NCBI GenBank assembly: GCA_902790135.1
Contig: CADAQM010000022.1
Location: 1-38,826, forward strand
DNA length: 38,826 bases
Reading direction: 5' to 3'
Source of the DNA: an uncultured Coriobacteriaceae bacterium
Lineage (GTDB): Bacteria; Actinomycetota; Coriobacteriia; Coriobacteriales; Atopobiaceae
Below, in pieces: positions 8,503 to 16,784 of this stretch (position 1 is the first letter of the stretch; each line of letters opens with the position of its first letter). The translations under genes and the position numbers were made by a program. Under the pieces are notes generated by a model. That model saw nothing but the letters and a program-made list of their open reading frames with translations. It ran no database searches and was not told the origin of the DNA.

Positions 8503-11500
8503 TATCGGGCCATCCTCTTCTCGCATTGCATGACCGGGCAGAAGTCGCAGGAATGCACGTCACGCGGGCGTGCCTCAACGTTTCCGGCCAGCATCTGGCG
8601 CACCTGCTCGGCCACCAGCTCCTCGGTGCTGTCGAGCAGGGCGTTCATTCCGCTCTCGCCCTCGGGAGTGCGCGGGACGCTCACGCGGCCGAGGCGCTGC
8701 TTGCTCACGCGGCCAAAGACCAGGTCGACGACGTTCTCGTCGGCCACGCCGGCGAGCGCGTGTGGGCTCTTGGTGCTGAGGTAGACACTACCCACCAGGC
8801 GCAGGCGCCCCTCGAAGGCGCGACGCACCACCTGTGCGTAGATGAGCGACTGCACGCGATTGGGCAACAGCTCGCCGTCCAGTACGCCGTCCTGCAGGGC
8901 GTCGTACTCGGTGGCAAACCCAGTGGGGCTCTTGTGCTTGTAGTCGATGATCACAGCGGTACCGTGCGGGCTCACATCGATGCGGTCCACCGTGCCCGTG
9001 AAGTACGCCCCCGCATACTCGACCAGCTCGCCGTGGCGCCCGAAGCTCCACTCGAAGAGCCGCGGCTCGAAGCCCTGCAGGACGCGCGTCTCGTACTCGA
9101 GCGCGGAGAGCAGGTCGGCGCGCAGCTGATCCTCCTGCGCACGCTCGGAGGCATTGTGGGCAACCAGGAGCTGTTGTGCAACGCGCGGGCGCTTGACCAT
9201 GTACATATGCTGCTGGTGCAGGTTGAACTCGAGCTCGAGGGCGGCGCGTGCCGCGTCGAGCGAGCCCTCGTCGATGCGTGAGCCGGCAACGTGACGTGCG
9301 GGGTCGGCCTCGATCTGGGCAAGCAGGGCCTCGCGCGGCACGCCCGGGGCCTCCGCCTCGAGCGCGCGGGACAGAAGCTCCCGATGGGTGACCTCAAGCA
9401 CGCGATGGGCAAAGGTGCCCATCTCCATGCCGCCGTGGCCCGCATCGACGGTACCCAGGCGAAGGCGCCTGAGGCTGAACCACTTGTAGGGGCAGTCGAG
9501 GTAGGTCTCCACCTGGGAGGCCGAGAGCACGGGCTTGCCGCCCGCGAGCACCTCGCTGCCATCCTGTGGCACAAAGACGAAGGGGCGCGTGAGCGGCGTC
9601 AGCTTGCCAGCAGGCGCAGGGTCGTCCTCAGCCACATGCTCGGCACGGGTGCCCCCTGGTGCGAGATTGCCGGAGAGATAGGTCTCGGGGAGCATCCGCT
9701 TGGGAAGCGTGACCTCCTCATAGGGCGCCGTCGCGGAGATGCCGTAGGTGGCGAGCAGCTCGGAAAGCATGACCGAAGGATAGGTGGGCTTTGAGTCGGC
9801 GTCGTGCTGGGCGCGCTCGAGCACCACCCGACCGCTCGCGGCGGCGAGCAACCCGTGGAAGTCCGAGCGGGCCTTGGCCATGGGGTCTGCCACGGGCTCG
9901 ACGCCAAGCAGCTCCAGCAGCGCCTGAAGCAGCTCGTCCCCCGCCTTGACGGGGCGCTCCTCCGTCGTCAGCCCACACGCCAGCACCGCATCCATTGAGG
10001 CAGGAGCCAGGCGCGACGCCTCGCCCATGCCCATCACGTGCACCGTATGGCCAGCGTCTCGGTTACCGATCTCGAGACGCTCGACGAGCGTCGTACCCTG
10101 CGCGGCCCACTGCGCGATCTCGACGAGCTCGCTCAGCTTGACGCAGCCGGGAACCGACGGGTCAGCCGTCACACCGAGCTCGCGGAGGGTGCCCGCAAGC
10201 TGCAGGATTGCCTGGAGCACCGCTCGTGCCTCGTCAGCACGCTCGTCCAGACCGGGGCCGTCGGGCGCCAGCGCTGCAACGTAGGGCTGTAGCAGCTTTG
10301 AGGCCGCCGTGCCCATGCGCCCCTTGAGCAGCTCAGTCGTCGCTCGTGCAACCGCAGGGGAGGTGTCGCTCGCGGACTGCAGCATCGTCAGGATGCGCGC
10401 GGGCGTGAGCAGGCGGTTGCCGCGCCACGTGGCATCGACCCACCAAGCCCTCGTGGCACCGACGTGGGCGATGTCCGACAGGAGAAAGTCAGAGAGCTCG
10501 CGCGGAGGCCACCAGCTCATGTCGCCCAGCTGGGCAACGGGGCCTTCCAAGCCCTGGGCAGGCTCGGGCCACGTTGCCGCGAGCTCCGCAAGGTGAGCGA
10601 CCGTCTCGGCATAGGCGAAGAACGCCTGGCTGGACGAGCAGTCGAGCAAGGGCGTAGAACAGGCAAGCCGCACGTGGCAGCCGCGAGCCGCCAGCTTGGG
10701 CAGAAGCTCCCGACGGGCACGACGCACGTCCGGGACGGCAACCACCACGTTGCCTCCCCCATCCGCGAGCTCGCTCACGCGGCGCGCGACCATCTCGGCC
10801 TCCGCCACGGGACCAGCGGGAAGCAGCAGCTCGACGGGACCTTGCGGGTCTACCGCGAGGCGCGTCTCGGTAAAGAGCGACTCGAGCAACTGAGGGAGAC
10901 CCTCCGCGCGCTCGACAGGGAAGGCGTCCTCGTCTGCGGCCTCGGCGACGCAGGATGCCTCATGCTCGAACCATGCGGCAAGGGCGTTTGCCTGCTCTGC
11001 AGCAGGGCCCGCGCAGATGGGTATGACCACGCTCACGGGCGCGAGAGAGCCCAGTGCCACCACGAGCTCGCGCTCGGCGCGCGCCATGGCCTCGAAGCCC
11101 GCCACCACAAACGATGGCACCGTGGCGGATGCGTCTGCCAGCAGGCGCGGTACCAGTGAGAACGCTGTGGAGGACCCTACGTAGCCACGTTGGTCGAGCA
11201 GTATGCCCAGTTTGCCGGCAAGCCCCACCAAAAGCGTCTCCGCCTCCGTCAGGCCTGATGCGGCGCAGACGTCCCTGCGCACGTGCCCCTCAGAGTCGAG
11301 TGGGAGCCACGGCAAGGCCTGGCTCACCAGGCTGGCGAGCACCTTCACCACGCCAGGAGACAGCTCGATGGGCCCCAGCTCCTCGGGCGTGGCCTCCATG
11401 ATGACCTCTCGTCCAAGCACCTCGAGCGCGGTGGCGTTCGCAAAGGAGCGCCCGTCTCCCCAGACCTCCCAGCGCTCCTTTACCCAGGCGGACGGCGTGG

Positions 11501-11684
11501 TGGTGGTGACCGAGAGCGCCAGCCCTTGCTCGCGTGAGAGTTCGCGCTGGGCCTCGAGCGCTTGCGTGAAGCTTGGCACCAGCAGGACGGCCCGGCCGTT
11601 GCGCTCTATGCCTGCATGCAGCGCCTGCCTGACGCACGTGGCGACAAGGCGCTCTTGACTCGTTCTGACGATGGAAAGAGACAT
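8502..11684 (-). CDS. addB: ATP-dependent helicase/nuclease subunit B (AddB-like, Fe-S nuclease)
   Basis: Partner of AddA in double-strand break resection. The 1060 residues fit AddB. The C-terminal half holds a PD-(D/E)XK nuclease: QVETYLDCPYKWF (about 728), GTVDRID and VIIDYKHK (about 900-916). The cysteine in YLDC plus the C-terminal CDFCPVMQC (Cys1046, 1049, 1054) form the four-cysteine iron-sulphur staple typical of AddB nucleases. The N-terminal half is helicase-like but no intact Walker A motif was found, as in AddB proteins that have lost ATPase function. The start at 11684 is preceded by GAGGGAGAACC; an ATG five codons upstream is less well placed. Confidence 0.9.
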   Translation of the reverse strand: MSLSIVRTSQERLVATCVRQALHAGIERNGRAVLLVPSFTQALEAQRELSREQGLALSVTTTTPSAWVKERWEVWGDGRSFANATALEVLGREVIMEATPEELGPIELSPGVVKVLASLVSQALPWLPLDSEGHVRRDVCAASGLTEAETLLVGLAGKLGILLDQRGYVGSSTAFSLVPRLLADASATVPSFVVAGFEAMARAERELVVALGSLAPVSVVIPICAGPAAEQANALAAWFEHEASCVAEAADEDAFPVERAEGLPQLLESLFTETRLAVDPQGPVELLLPAGPVAEAEMVARRVSELADGGGNVVVAVPDVRRARRELLPKLAARGCHVRLACSTPLLDCSSSQAFFAYAETVAHLAELAATWPEPAQGLEGPVAQLGDMSWWPPRELSDFLLSDIAHVGATRAWWVDATWRGNRLLTPARILTMLQSASDTSPAVARATTELLKGRMGTAASKLLQPYVAALAPDGPGLDERADEARAVLQAILQLAGTLRELGVTADPSVPGCVKLSELVEIAQWAAQGTTLVERLEIGNRDAGHTVHVMGMGEASRLAPASMDAVLACGLTTEERPVKAGDELLQALLELLGVEPVADPMAKARSDFHGLLAAASGRVVLERAQHDADSKPTYPSVMLSELLATYGISATAPYEEVTLPKRMLPETYLSGNLAPGGTRAEHVAEDDPAPAGKLTPLTRPFVFVPQDGSEVLAGGKPVLSASQVETYLDCPYKWFSLRRLRLGTVDAGHGGMEMGTFAHRVLEVTHRELLSRALEAEAPGVPREALLAQIEADPARHVAGSRIDEGSLDAARAALELEFNLHQQHMYMVKRPRVAQQLLVAHNASERAQEDQLRADLLSALEYETRVLQGFEPRLFEWSFGRHGELVEYAGAYFTGTVDRIDVSPHGTAVIIDYKHKSPTGFATEYDALQDGVLDGELLPNRVQSLIYAQVVRRAFEGRLRLVGSVYLSTKSPHALAGVADENVVDLVFGRVSKQRLGRVSVPRTPEGESGMNALLDSTEELVAEQVRQMLAGNVEARPRDVHSCDFCPVMQCEKRMAR

Positions 11685-11781
11685 GGTTCTCCCTCGCATG
11701 GCGTACTAGTAGGAACAACCATGGTAGCAAGTGGGACGGACAACAATCCAACGAGAATGCATCCACGCAGGAACAAAGCCG

Positions 11782-12090
11782 TTAGCCCTCGTCCGCATCC
11801 AGCCGGTCGAGCACCAGACGATACCCGCCCACCTCGCCGTTCAGGCATTTGGAAACGCGGCTCACGGTGGTAGACGAGGCGCCCGTCACACGCGACACCT
11901 CCACGTAGGACCTCCCCGCCCGCAGCATGACCGCCACCTCGAAGCGTTGTGCCAGCTCGGAGGTCTCACGCTTGGTGCACAGGTCGGCAAGCAGCGCATG
12001 CGCCTCTTCCGGCGTCTCGAGCGCGCACAGGGCGACGCAAAGGCGCTCAACCATCTGCTCGTGTGACGCATCCCCATGCCGGTCTGCCAT
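11782..12090 (-). CDS. YerC/YecD family TrpR-related regulator
   Basis: A 102-residue DNA-binding protein of the Trp-repressor superfamily. The typical segments are LLADLCTKRETSELAQRFEV (about 34-53), followed by the helix-turn-helix region SYVEVSRVTGASSTTVSRVS (about 61-80) and the Gly-rich C-terminal part NGEVGGYRLVL. The ATG follows AAGAGGTCCTA. It precedes addB by 97 bp on the same strand. A long palindrome lies 30-59 bp upstream of its start and is the obvious candidate for self-regulation. Its effector and wider targets are unknown. Confidence 0.9.
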   Translation of the reverse strand: MADRHGDASHEQMVERLCVALCALETPEEAHALLADLCTKRETSELAQRFEVAVMLRAGRSYVEVSRVTGASSTTVSRVSKCLNGEVGGYRLVLDRLDADEG

Positions 12091-12119
12091 TAGGACCTCT
12101 TCCGCTCGAAGCTGTTGCG

Positions 12120-12149
12120 CAAAACACTTTAGCGCATTAAAGCGTTTGG
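12120..12149. promoter_or_regulatory. Palindromic operator candidate upstream of the TrpR/YerC gene
   Basis: CAAAACACTTTA (12120-12131), a GCGCAT spacer, then TAAAGCGTTTGG (12138-12149). The 12-bp arms pair with two mismatches. The site lies 30 bp upstream of the regulator's ATG, a usual place for an autoregulatory operator. Binding is inferred. Confidence 0.5.
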
Positions 12150-12294
12150 TTCCACACTAGGCACACCCTCGCAACATCGTGCTTTGGATGTCAAATTTAC
12201 CAAGCATTCACCCTGCGTTCATGCTCGCCCAAGCAGAAAAGGGTACAAAGGTAATGAGCGATTCAGTCGATCGCCGTACAGAAAGGAACTGAAC

Positions 12295-12654
12295 ATGGAA
12301 TTCTTGGGAACCTGGCTTGCGACCGCCATTGCCACGGCCGCCGCAATCGCACTTGTCCCTGGCATAAGCGCTGTTGGCGGCTCCTACATGGGACCGATCA
12401 TGTGCGCCCTTGCCTTGGCTTTGGTCAACGCTATCGTCAAGCCCATCATCGAGGTGCTGTCGCTGCCCCTCACGATCGTCTCGCTGGGCCTGTTCCTGCT
12501 GATCATCAACGCCTTCATGCTTGAGATCGCAGGCAGCCTCTCCGTCGACCTGTTTGGATCCGGCATCGAGATCAGTTCGTTTGGGGCTGCCATCGCGGGC
12601 TCCATCGTCATCTCCATCGTGGCGATGATCGTCGGCCCGATTATCGGCTCATAG
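12295..12654 (+). CDS. Phage holin family 4-type small membrane protein
   Basis: A 119-residue integral membrane protein with three to four hydrophobic segments and Gly/Ala-rich packing. The core AIVKPIIEVLSLPLTIVSLG (about 51-70) followed by LFLLIINAFML is the hallmark of the family named mycobacterial 4TM phage holin superfamily IV, which is widespread in bacteria outside phages. The start at 12295 is chosen for AAAGGAACTGAAC just before the ATG. Nothing nearby is phage-related, so a lytic role is not implied. A strong hairpin follows at 12684-12713. Confidence 0.88.
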   Translation: MEFLGTWLATAIATAAAIALVPGISAVGGSYMGPIMCALALALVNAIVKPIIEVLSLPLTIVSLGLFLLIINAFMLEIAGSLSVDLFGSGIEISSFGAAIAGSIVISIVAMIVGPIIGS

Positions 12655-12683
12655 CCACACTCACATAGAGCCACGCCAGAGAG

Positions 12684-12713
12684 GGGCGCCGACAATGCGA
12701 GTTGTCGACGCCC
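12684..12713 (+). terminator. Terminator hairpin after the holin-like gene
   Basis: GGGCGCCGACAA, loop TGCGAG, TTGTCGACGCCC: a 12-bp stem with one C-A mismatch, followed by TGTTGCTTTG. It begins 30 bp after the stop. Confidence 0.75.
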
Positions 12714-12783
12714 TGTTGCTTTGCAGCCAATTGGACGTGGGACATCACTTGCCCGCGGTTTGCGTAACCACAAGCGCTGATTA

Positions 12784-12932
12784 GTGTAACTTATCCCGTT
12801 AGTGTGTAACGTGAGGCTGACACCTTCCCGCGAAGCCGCGTCCCGGAGGCTAAAAGCGCAGGAAAAATCTGCCTAGGGACACCTCGCATGGAGCAGTACT
12901 CCCGGGTTACACAGTAACGGGATAAGTTGCAC
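12784..12932. repeat. Inverted-repeat element with 27-bp arms
   Basis: The left arm 12784-12810 and the right arm 12906-12932 are inverted copies matching at 25 of 27 positions. Both contain the core AACTTATCCCGTTA. Each arm also has GTGTAAC- or GTGCAAC-like heptamers at its ends. The 95-bp interior has no ORF. No convincing target-site duplication is visible next to the arms. It could be a MITE-like insertion, a paired protein-binding site or a structured RNA. Confidence 0.75.
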
Positions 12933-13080
12933 GATACGGCCCCTCCCGCTCCGCAAACGCGATCGGTAGCGGGTTTTCGACCCGACACAGCATGACCTGC
13001 CGGCGGAAACGCCAAGAATGAGGAGCTCGCTCGTCTATCATCAGCGTTGAAACTGGGCAACGCAAAGGTGACGCCCTCGC

Positions 13081-14310
13081 CTACCCCTGCGCTCCCGAAT
13101 CGTCCGCCGGCATGCGTACGCGAATCTCCCCTCGCTGGGTACGGATGCGCTTTGCCGCGTCCTCCGCAAAGCTGAGGGCCGTCTGCTTGAAGTTGCTCCA
13201 CGCCTGCTGGACCGCACGCGATGCCGCGTCGACCGAGGTGTTGACCGTGCTCTCCACCAGCGCGGATGCCATCTTTCGTGTGCGCTCGTCGGTTTCGTTG
13301 AGTGCGCGAAGCACCTGCTGAAAGCCCTCCGGAGACTCCGTGATCTCGTCGAAGCGCGTGGCCCCACCCGCTTCGAGCGCATCGAAGACCTCGTCGATGG
13401 CCCGTGCGCGCTCGATCAAGGTGAAACCGGCTGCCCATTCCGCGATGGCCTTGTTCAGCACCACGCATTCCTTCTGCAGACCAAGTGCCTCATCCACCCC
13501 GCTGCGCATGACCTGCCAGGTCGTTGGGTCGTGCTGGTTGATGGATGAGCCCGTGCTGCGCACCACGATCTGCTCGTCGGTCTCGCGCGCGAACAGCATG
13601 CCGATGATGCTGTAGCTGGGAACGATGCGCCTGAGCTTGCCGCCGAGTACCTTGCGGCTGTCTATCGACATGACCTCCGGCGCCATGCCGGGACCATCGT
13701 TGCTGTACACGCGCACGATGCGCTCGCGCAGCTCCTCGGGGCAGAGCGCGGCGGCGTACTCGGCAAGGTTGCCACCCTTGGAATGGCCTCCCACACGCAC
13801 CATCTTCCCCTGTTCGGTCGCACGGGCGATCGCTCGCTCCAGATAGCCCGCGGCCTCGCGCTGCGACTCCGTCACGGTAAACGAGAGCATGAAGTCCTCG
13901 CGCCAGCCCACCAAGGTGCTGTCGGTGCCACGGAAAGAAACATAAGTCTCAGCTGGCATGTCAATCTGCACTGCTGCAAACTGCAGGGCTCGCTCCTCGT
14001 CAACCTCGTCCACGTAGGCGCTGAGCGTGGCGTCGCGGAACCGGCGCGAATCCGCCAGCAGCTGCACGAAGCGCGAGTCGATCTTGGCCACCGCACGCAC
14101 GTACGGCGTCACGTCGCCACCGGACTTCTCCAGAAGCTGGTTGCACGCCTGGGCTACCGTCACCTGGCCACCTTCGGCCTCCCTAGGAACGATGCCCGTA
14201 AAGTCCAGATACGCGAGGGTGGAGAGAATCACGTTGTCCACGTCGTTGAACGGCCGTTCGGCAAAGGTCAGGTCACCGCGCCACTGCAGGTAGTCATTGA
14301 TGTTTGCCAT
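13081..14310 (-). CDS. DUF2974 / Mbeg1-like alpha/beta-hydrolase
   Basis: A 409-residue predicted serine hydrolase of the lipase-like DUF2974 family. Family features are the N-terminal NDVDNVILSTLAYLDFTGIVP, the oxyanion-side motif TYVSFRGTDSTLVGWREDF (about 139-157), and the nucleophile elbow VGGHSKGGNLAEYAA (about 192-206), followed by RVYSNDGPG. No signal peptide is seen, so it is probably cytoplasmic. The last 100 residues are amphipathic and helical, ending in a basic patch (RIRTQRGEIRVRMP). The start follows GGAGGATGGC. The natural substrate is not known for this family as far as I can recall. Confidence 0.87.
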   Translation of the reverse strand: MANINDYLQWRGDLTFAERPFNDVDNVILSTLAYLDFTGIVPREAEGGQVTVAQACNQLLEKSGGDVTPYVRAVAKIDSRFVQLLADSRRFRDATLSAYVDEVDEERALQFAAVQIDMPAETYVSFRGTDSTLVGWREDFMLSFTVTESQREAAGYLERAIARATEQGKMVRVGGHSKGGNLAEYAAALCPEELRERIVRVYSNDGPGMAPEVMSIDSRKVLGGKLRRIVPSYSIIGMLFARETDEQIVVRSTGSSINQHDPTTWQVMRSGVDEALGLQKECVVLNKAIAEWAAGFTLIERARAIDEVFDALEAGGATRFDEITESPEGFQQVLRALNETDERTRKMASALVESTVNTSVDAASRAVQQAWSNFKQTALSFAEDAAKRIRTQRGEIRVRMPADDSGAQG

Positions 14311-14362
14311 GCCATCCTCCAGTCAGAGTCGAACGACGTCGCTTCTTGAGGCTAGCGTACAC

Positions 14363-14393
14363 AAAAACGGGGCCGGGATGCGTCCCAGCCCCG
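14363..14393 (-). terminator. Rho-independent terminator of the alcohol dehydrogenase gene
   Basis: On the minus strand CGGGGCTGGGA, loop CGCA, TCCCGGCCCCG pairs with one mismatch and is followed by TTTTTG. It begins about 28 bp after the stop at 14421. Confidence 0.85.
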
Positions 14394-14420
14394 TAAGCAT
14401 CTCTTAACGAGCTGCGTTTG

Positions 14421-15581
14421 CTACGCCATGATCTTGCGGAAGAGCTCCTTGACGGTCTCGTGATCGGCCTCGCGCGGGTTGCCCGGGTAGCAGGCGTCGG
14501 CGAGGGCGTCGCTGGCGAGCTGGTCGAGGTCGGCCTCAACCAGGCCGTCGCAGGTCTTGGGGATGTTGACGTCGGCGGAGAGCTGCTTGACAGCGGCGAT
14601 GGCGGCGTCGGCAGCCTCGTCCTCGCTCATGCCCGTGGTGTCAACGCCCATGGCCACAGCAACCTCGGCGAGACGCTTGGTGACGACAGGCTTGTTGTAC
14701 TCCATGGCGATGGGGAGTAGCATGGCGCAGGCAACGCCGTGCGGGGTGTCATAGTGGGCGGAGAGGGTGTGCGCCATGGCGTGGTCGATGCCCAAGCCCA
14801 CGTTGGAGAAGCCCATGCCAGCCACATACTGGCCGAGAGCCATGCCCTCGCGGCCGCTACCAGGCTCACCGCTCTTGGCCTCTGCGTAGGAGTCACGCAG
14901 GTTCTGGCTGATGAGCTGGATGGCCTTGAAGTGGAACATGTCGGAGAGCTCCCAGGCGCCACGGGTGGTGTAGCCCTCGATGGCGTGGGTCAGCGCGTCC
15001 ATGCCGGTGGCGGCGGTCAGGCCGGCGGGCATGGAGGCCATCATCTCGGGGTCGACGACGGCGACGTCGGGGATGTCGTTGACGTCGACGCACACGAACT
15101 TGCGCTCCTTCTCGACGTCGGTGATGACGTAGTTGATGGTGACCTCGGCGGCGGTGCCGGAGGTGGTGGCGACGGCGATGGTGAAGACGGCGTGGTTCTT
15201 GGTGTCAGCGACGCCCTCGAGGGAGACGACATCCTCGAACTCGGGGTTGGTGGCGATGATGCCGATGGCCTTGGCGGTATCCATGGCGGAGCCGCCGCCC
15301 ACGGCCACGATGCAGTCGGCGCCGGAAGCCTTGAATGCGGCAACGCCGTCCTTGACGTTCTGGATGGTGGGGTTGGGCTTGATCTCGGAGAAGAGCTCCC
15401 AGGCGATGCCGGCCTCGTCGAGCAGGTCGGTGACCTTGGAGGTGACGTTGAACTTCACCAGGTCGGGGTCGGAGGCAACGAAGGCCTTCTTGAAGCCGCG
15501 ACGCAGAATCTCGCCTGGGACCTCCTTGATGGCGCCCTTGCCGTGATAGCTGATGTTGTTGAGGACGAAACGGTTAGCCAT
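14421..15581 (-). CDS. fucO: Iron-containing alcohol dehydrogenase, FucO-like (lactaldehyde reductase)
   Basis: A 386-residue group III (iron-dependent) NAD(P)-linked dehydrogenase. It is very like E. coli lactaldehyde:propanediol oxidoreductase throughout: MANRFVLN, GGGSAMDTAKAIGI (nucleotide binding, about 96-109), TTSGTAAEVTINYVITD, KFVCVDVNDIPDVAVVD, GMDALTHAIEGYTTRGAWEL (Asp/His iron ligands, about 196-200), MALGQYVAGMGFSNVGLG, and the later ligands in HAMAHTLSAHYDTPHG. It would reduce lactaldehyde to 1,2-propanediol or act on similar short aldehydes. The start at 15581 follows AAAGGGAGAACC. No fucose or rhamnose catabolic genes lie beside it, so the physiological substrate is open. Confidence 0.9.
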   Translation of the reverse strand: MANRFVLNNISYHGKGAIKEVPGEILRRGFKKAFVASDPDLVKFNVTSKVTDLLDEAGIAWELFSEIKPNPTIQNVKDGVAAFKASGADCIVAVGGGSAMDTAKAIGIIATNPEFEDVVSLEGVADTKNHAVFTIAVATTSGTAAEVTINYVITDVEKERKFVCVDVNDIPDVAVVDPEMMASMPAGLTAATGMDALTHAIEGYTTRGAWELSDMFHFKAIQLISQNLRDSYAEAKSGEPGSGREGMALGQYVAGMGFSNVGLGIDHAMAHTLSAHYDTPHGVACAMLLPIAMEYNKPVVTKRLAEVAVAMGVDTTGMSEDEAADAAIAAVKQLSADVNIPKTCDGLVEADLDQLASDALADACYPGNPREADHETVKELFRKIMA

Positions 15582-15732
15582 GGTTCTCCCTTTCTTTGGA
15601 AAGAATGACTCGCTTATTATCCCCTTTTCGGCGGACCAATATGCCTCTAACGGAGAGTAGGGCAAGAAAACTAAAGCACCGACCTATTGCGCGAAAGCCG
15701 TCCAGGCGGGGCGGAACCCCTAGACGAAGGCC

Positions 15733-15738
15733 TATACT
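15733..15738 (+). promoter_or_regulatory. Candidate -10 box of the DUF218 gene
   Basis: TATACT lies 25 bp before the TTG start, leaving room for the ribosome-binding site. No good -35 hexamer is present at the expected distance. Confidence 0.35.
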
Positions 15739-15762
15739 GGGATCACCGTCGGAGGAGGCCCC

Positions 15763-16629
15763 TTGCCCGATAGTCGCAACAGCTCAACGCTCGTCGGTAC
15801 CGAGGCCAGCTATCGGACGCTGGTGCTGGCTGTCACTTACGGTTGTGACGTCGTGGCGGTCGTGCTCCTGCTCGTCGCTTGGGGCTACGTTAACCCTGGC
15901 ACATGGACGCTCTGCCTCGCGCCATTTCTGGCCTGCGCCCTCTCCAACCTGCACTATCAGCGCACGCACACCCTGACCACCATCGGCATGATGCCCATTG
16001 CGTTGCTGTCGGTCCTGCCGCCGGCAGTTGCCGGGGCCACGGCAGACACGCTTCCCCCTGTGTTGCGAGCGGTCTGTGCCGTCCTCTCGGTCCCGCTCGG
16101 CGCGTTGCTCGTGGCACTGCTCGCAACCTGTGTACGCATACGAGCAGCCTACCGCGCGCACCCGAAGGTCTCCCCCACCGCCGCGCTCATCGTGCTCGGC
16201 GGCGCCATCAAGCACGGGCGTCCCTGCCAGACCCTGGCACTGCGCCTCGATACCGCCCTCTCGTATTGGCGGGAGGAGCCGTCGCGCATGGTCGTGGTCA
16301 CGGGCGGCCCCACCCCCGACGGAAGCACCACCGAAGCCCACGAGATGGCCCGCTACCTGCACGAACACGGCGTCGGGCGAGCCTGCGTCCTTCTTGAGCC
16401 AACGGCTCGCAACACTCGGGAGAACATCGCGCGCTCCACCGAGCTGCTTGACGAGCGCGGATTCTCCGGCCAGCGCTGCGTGGTGTCAAGCGACTACCAC
16501 CTGTATCGCGCCCTGCGGGAGACGCGCCGCCTTGGCCAAGAGCTCACGCCAATCGCAGCCCCCACTCCGCCCAAAAGCGCGGTCCAGCAATGGTGCCGCG
16601 AGGCGCTGACAATCTGGTTTGGCAGATAG
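15763..16629 (+). CDS. YdcF family membrane protein (DUF218 domain)
   Basis: A 288-residue protein with about four N-terminal transmembrane segments (residues about 18-125) and a C-terminal DUF218 domain. The domain has the usual signatures: ALIVLGGAIKHGRP (about 142-155), MVVVTGGPTPDGSTTEAHEM, the acidic/basic pair around LLEPTARNTRENI, and VVSSDYHLYRAL. Related proteins act on or near cell-envelope precursors; the function here is unknown. Translation probably starts at TTG 15763, because GGAGGAGGCCCC stands directly before it and no upstream ATG competes. It is divergent from the alcohol dehydrogenase gene. Confidence 0.87.
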   Translation: MPDSRNSSTLVGTEASYRTLVLAVTYGCDVVAVVLLLVAWGYVNPGTWTLCLAPFLACALSNLHYQRTHTLTTIGMMPIALLSVLPPAVAGATADTLPPVLRAVCAVLSVPLGALLVALLATCVRIRAAYRAHPKVSPTAALIVLGGAIKHGRPCQTLALRLDTALSYWREEPSRMVVVTGGPTPDGSTTEAHEMARYLHEHGVGRACVLLEPTARNTRENIARSTELLDERGFSGQRCVVSSDYHLYRALRETRRLGQELTPIAAPTPPKSAVQQWCREALTIWFGR

Positions 16630-16784
16630 GCGCCTGCAGACACGAGCTGGTGTTTTATGCGTGGGGCATAACTGGTTGTTTCGTATGTGATACGGTAAGG
16701 TTTCTATGGTTTGGCACTTTTCGATGCCAGCGGGGCCAGCAGTTATCCTCAAATGCACGGCATACAGCAGCGAAAGGCGGATTC

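Larger units (their letters stand above)
12655..13080. other. 426-bp non-coding convergent gap
   Basis: The gap lies between the convergent stops of the holin-like gene and the DUF2974 gene. It holds a terminator (12684-12713) and a 149-bp inverted-repeat element (12784-12932). The remaining 150 bp next to the hydrolase show no gene, although a minus-strand frame runs open through it without a credible start. Confidence 0.8.

Noticed and set aside
12295..12654. Holin-like gene as evidence of a prophage
   Set aside because: The family is common in non-phage chromosomes, and no endolysin, integrase or structural gene is nearby.
12791..13468. Minus-strand frame through the 12.8-13.1 kb gap as an extra gene
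   Set aside because: It overlaps the DUF2974 gene out of frame, crosses the inverted-repeat element and has no credible start.
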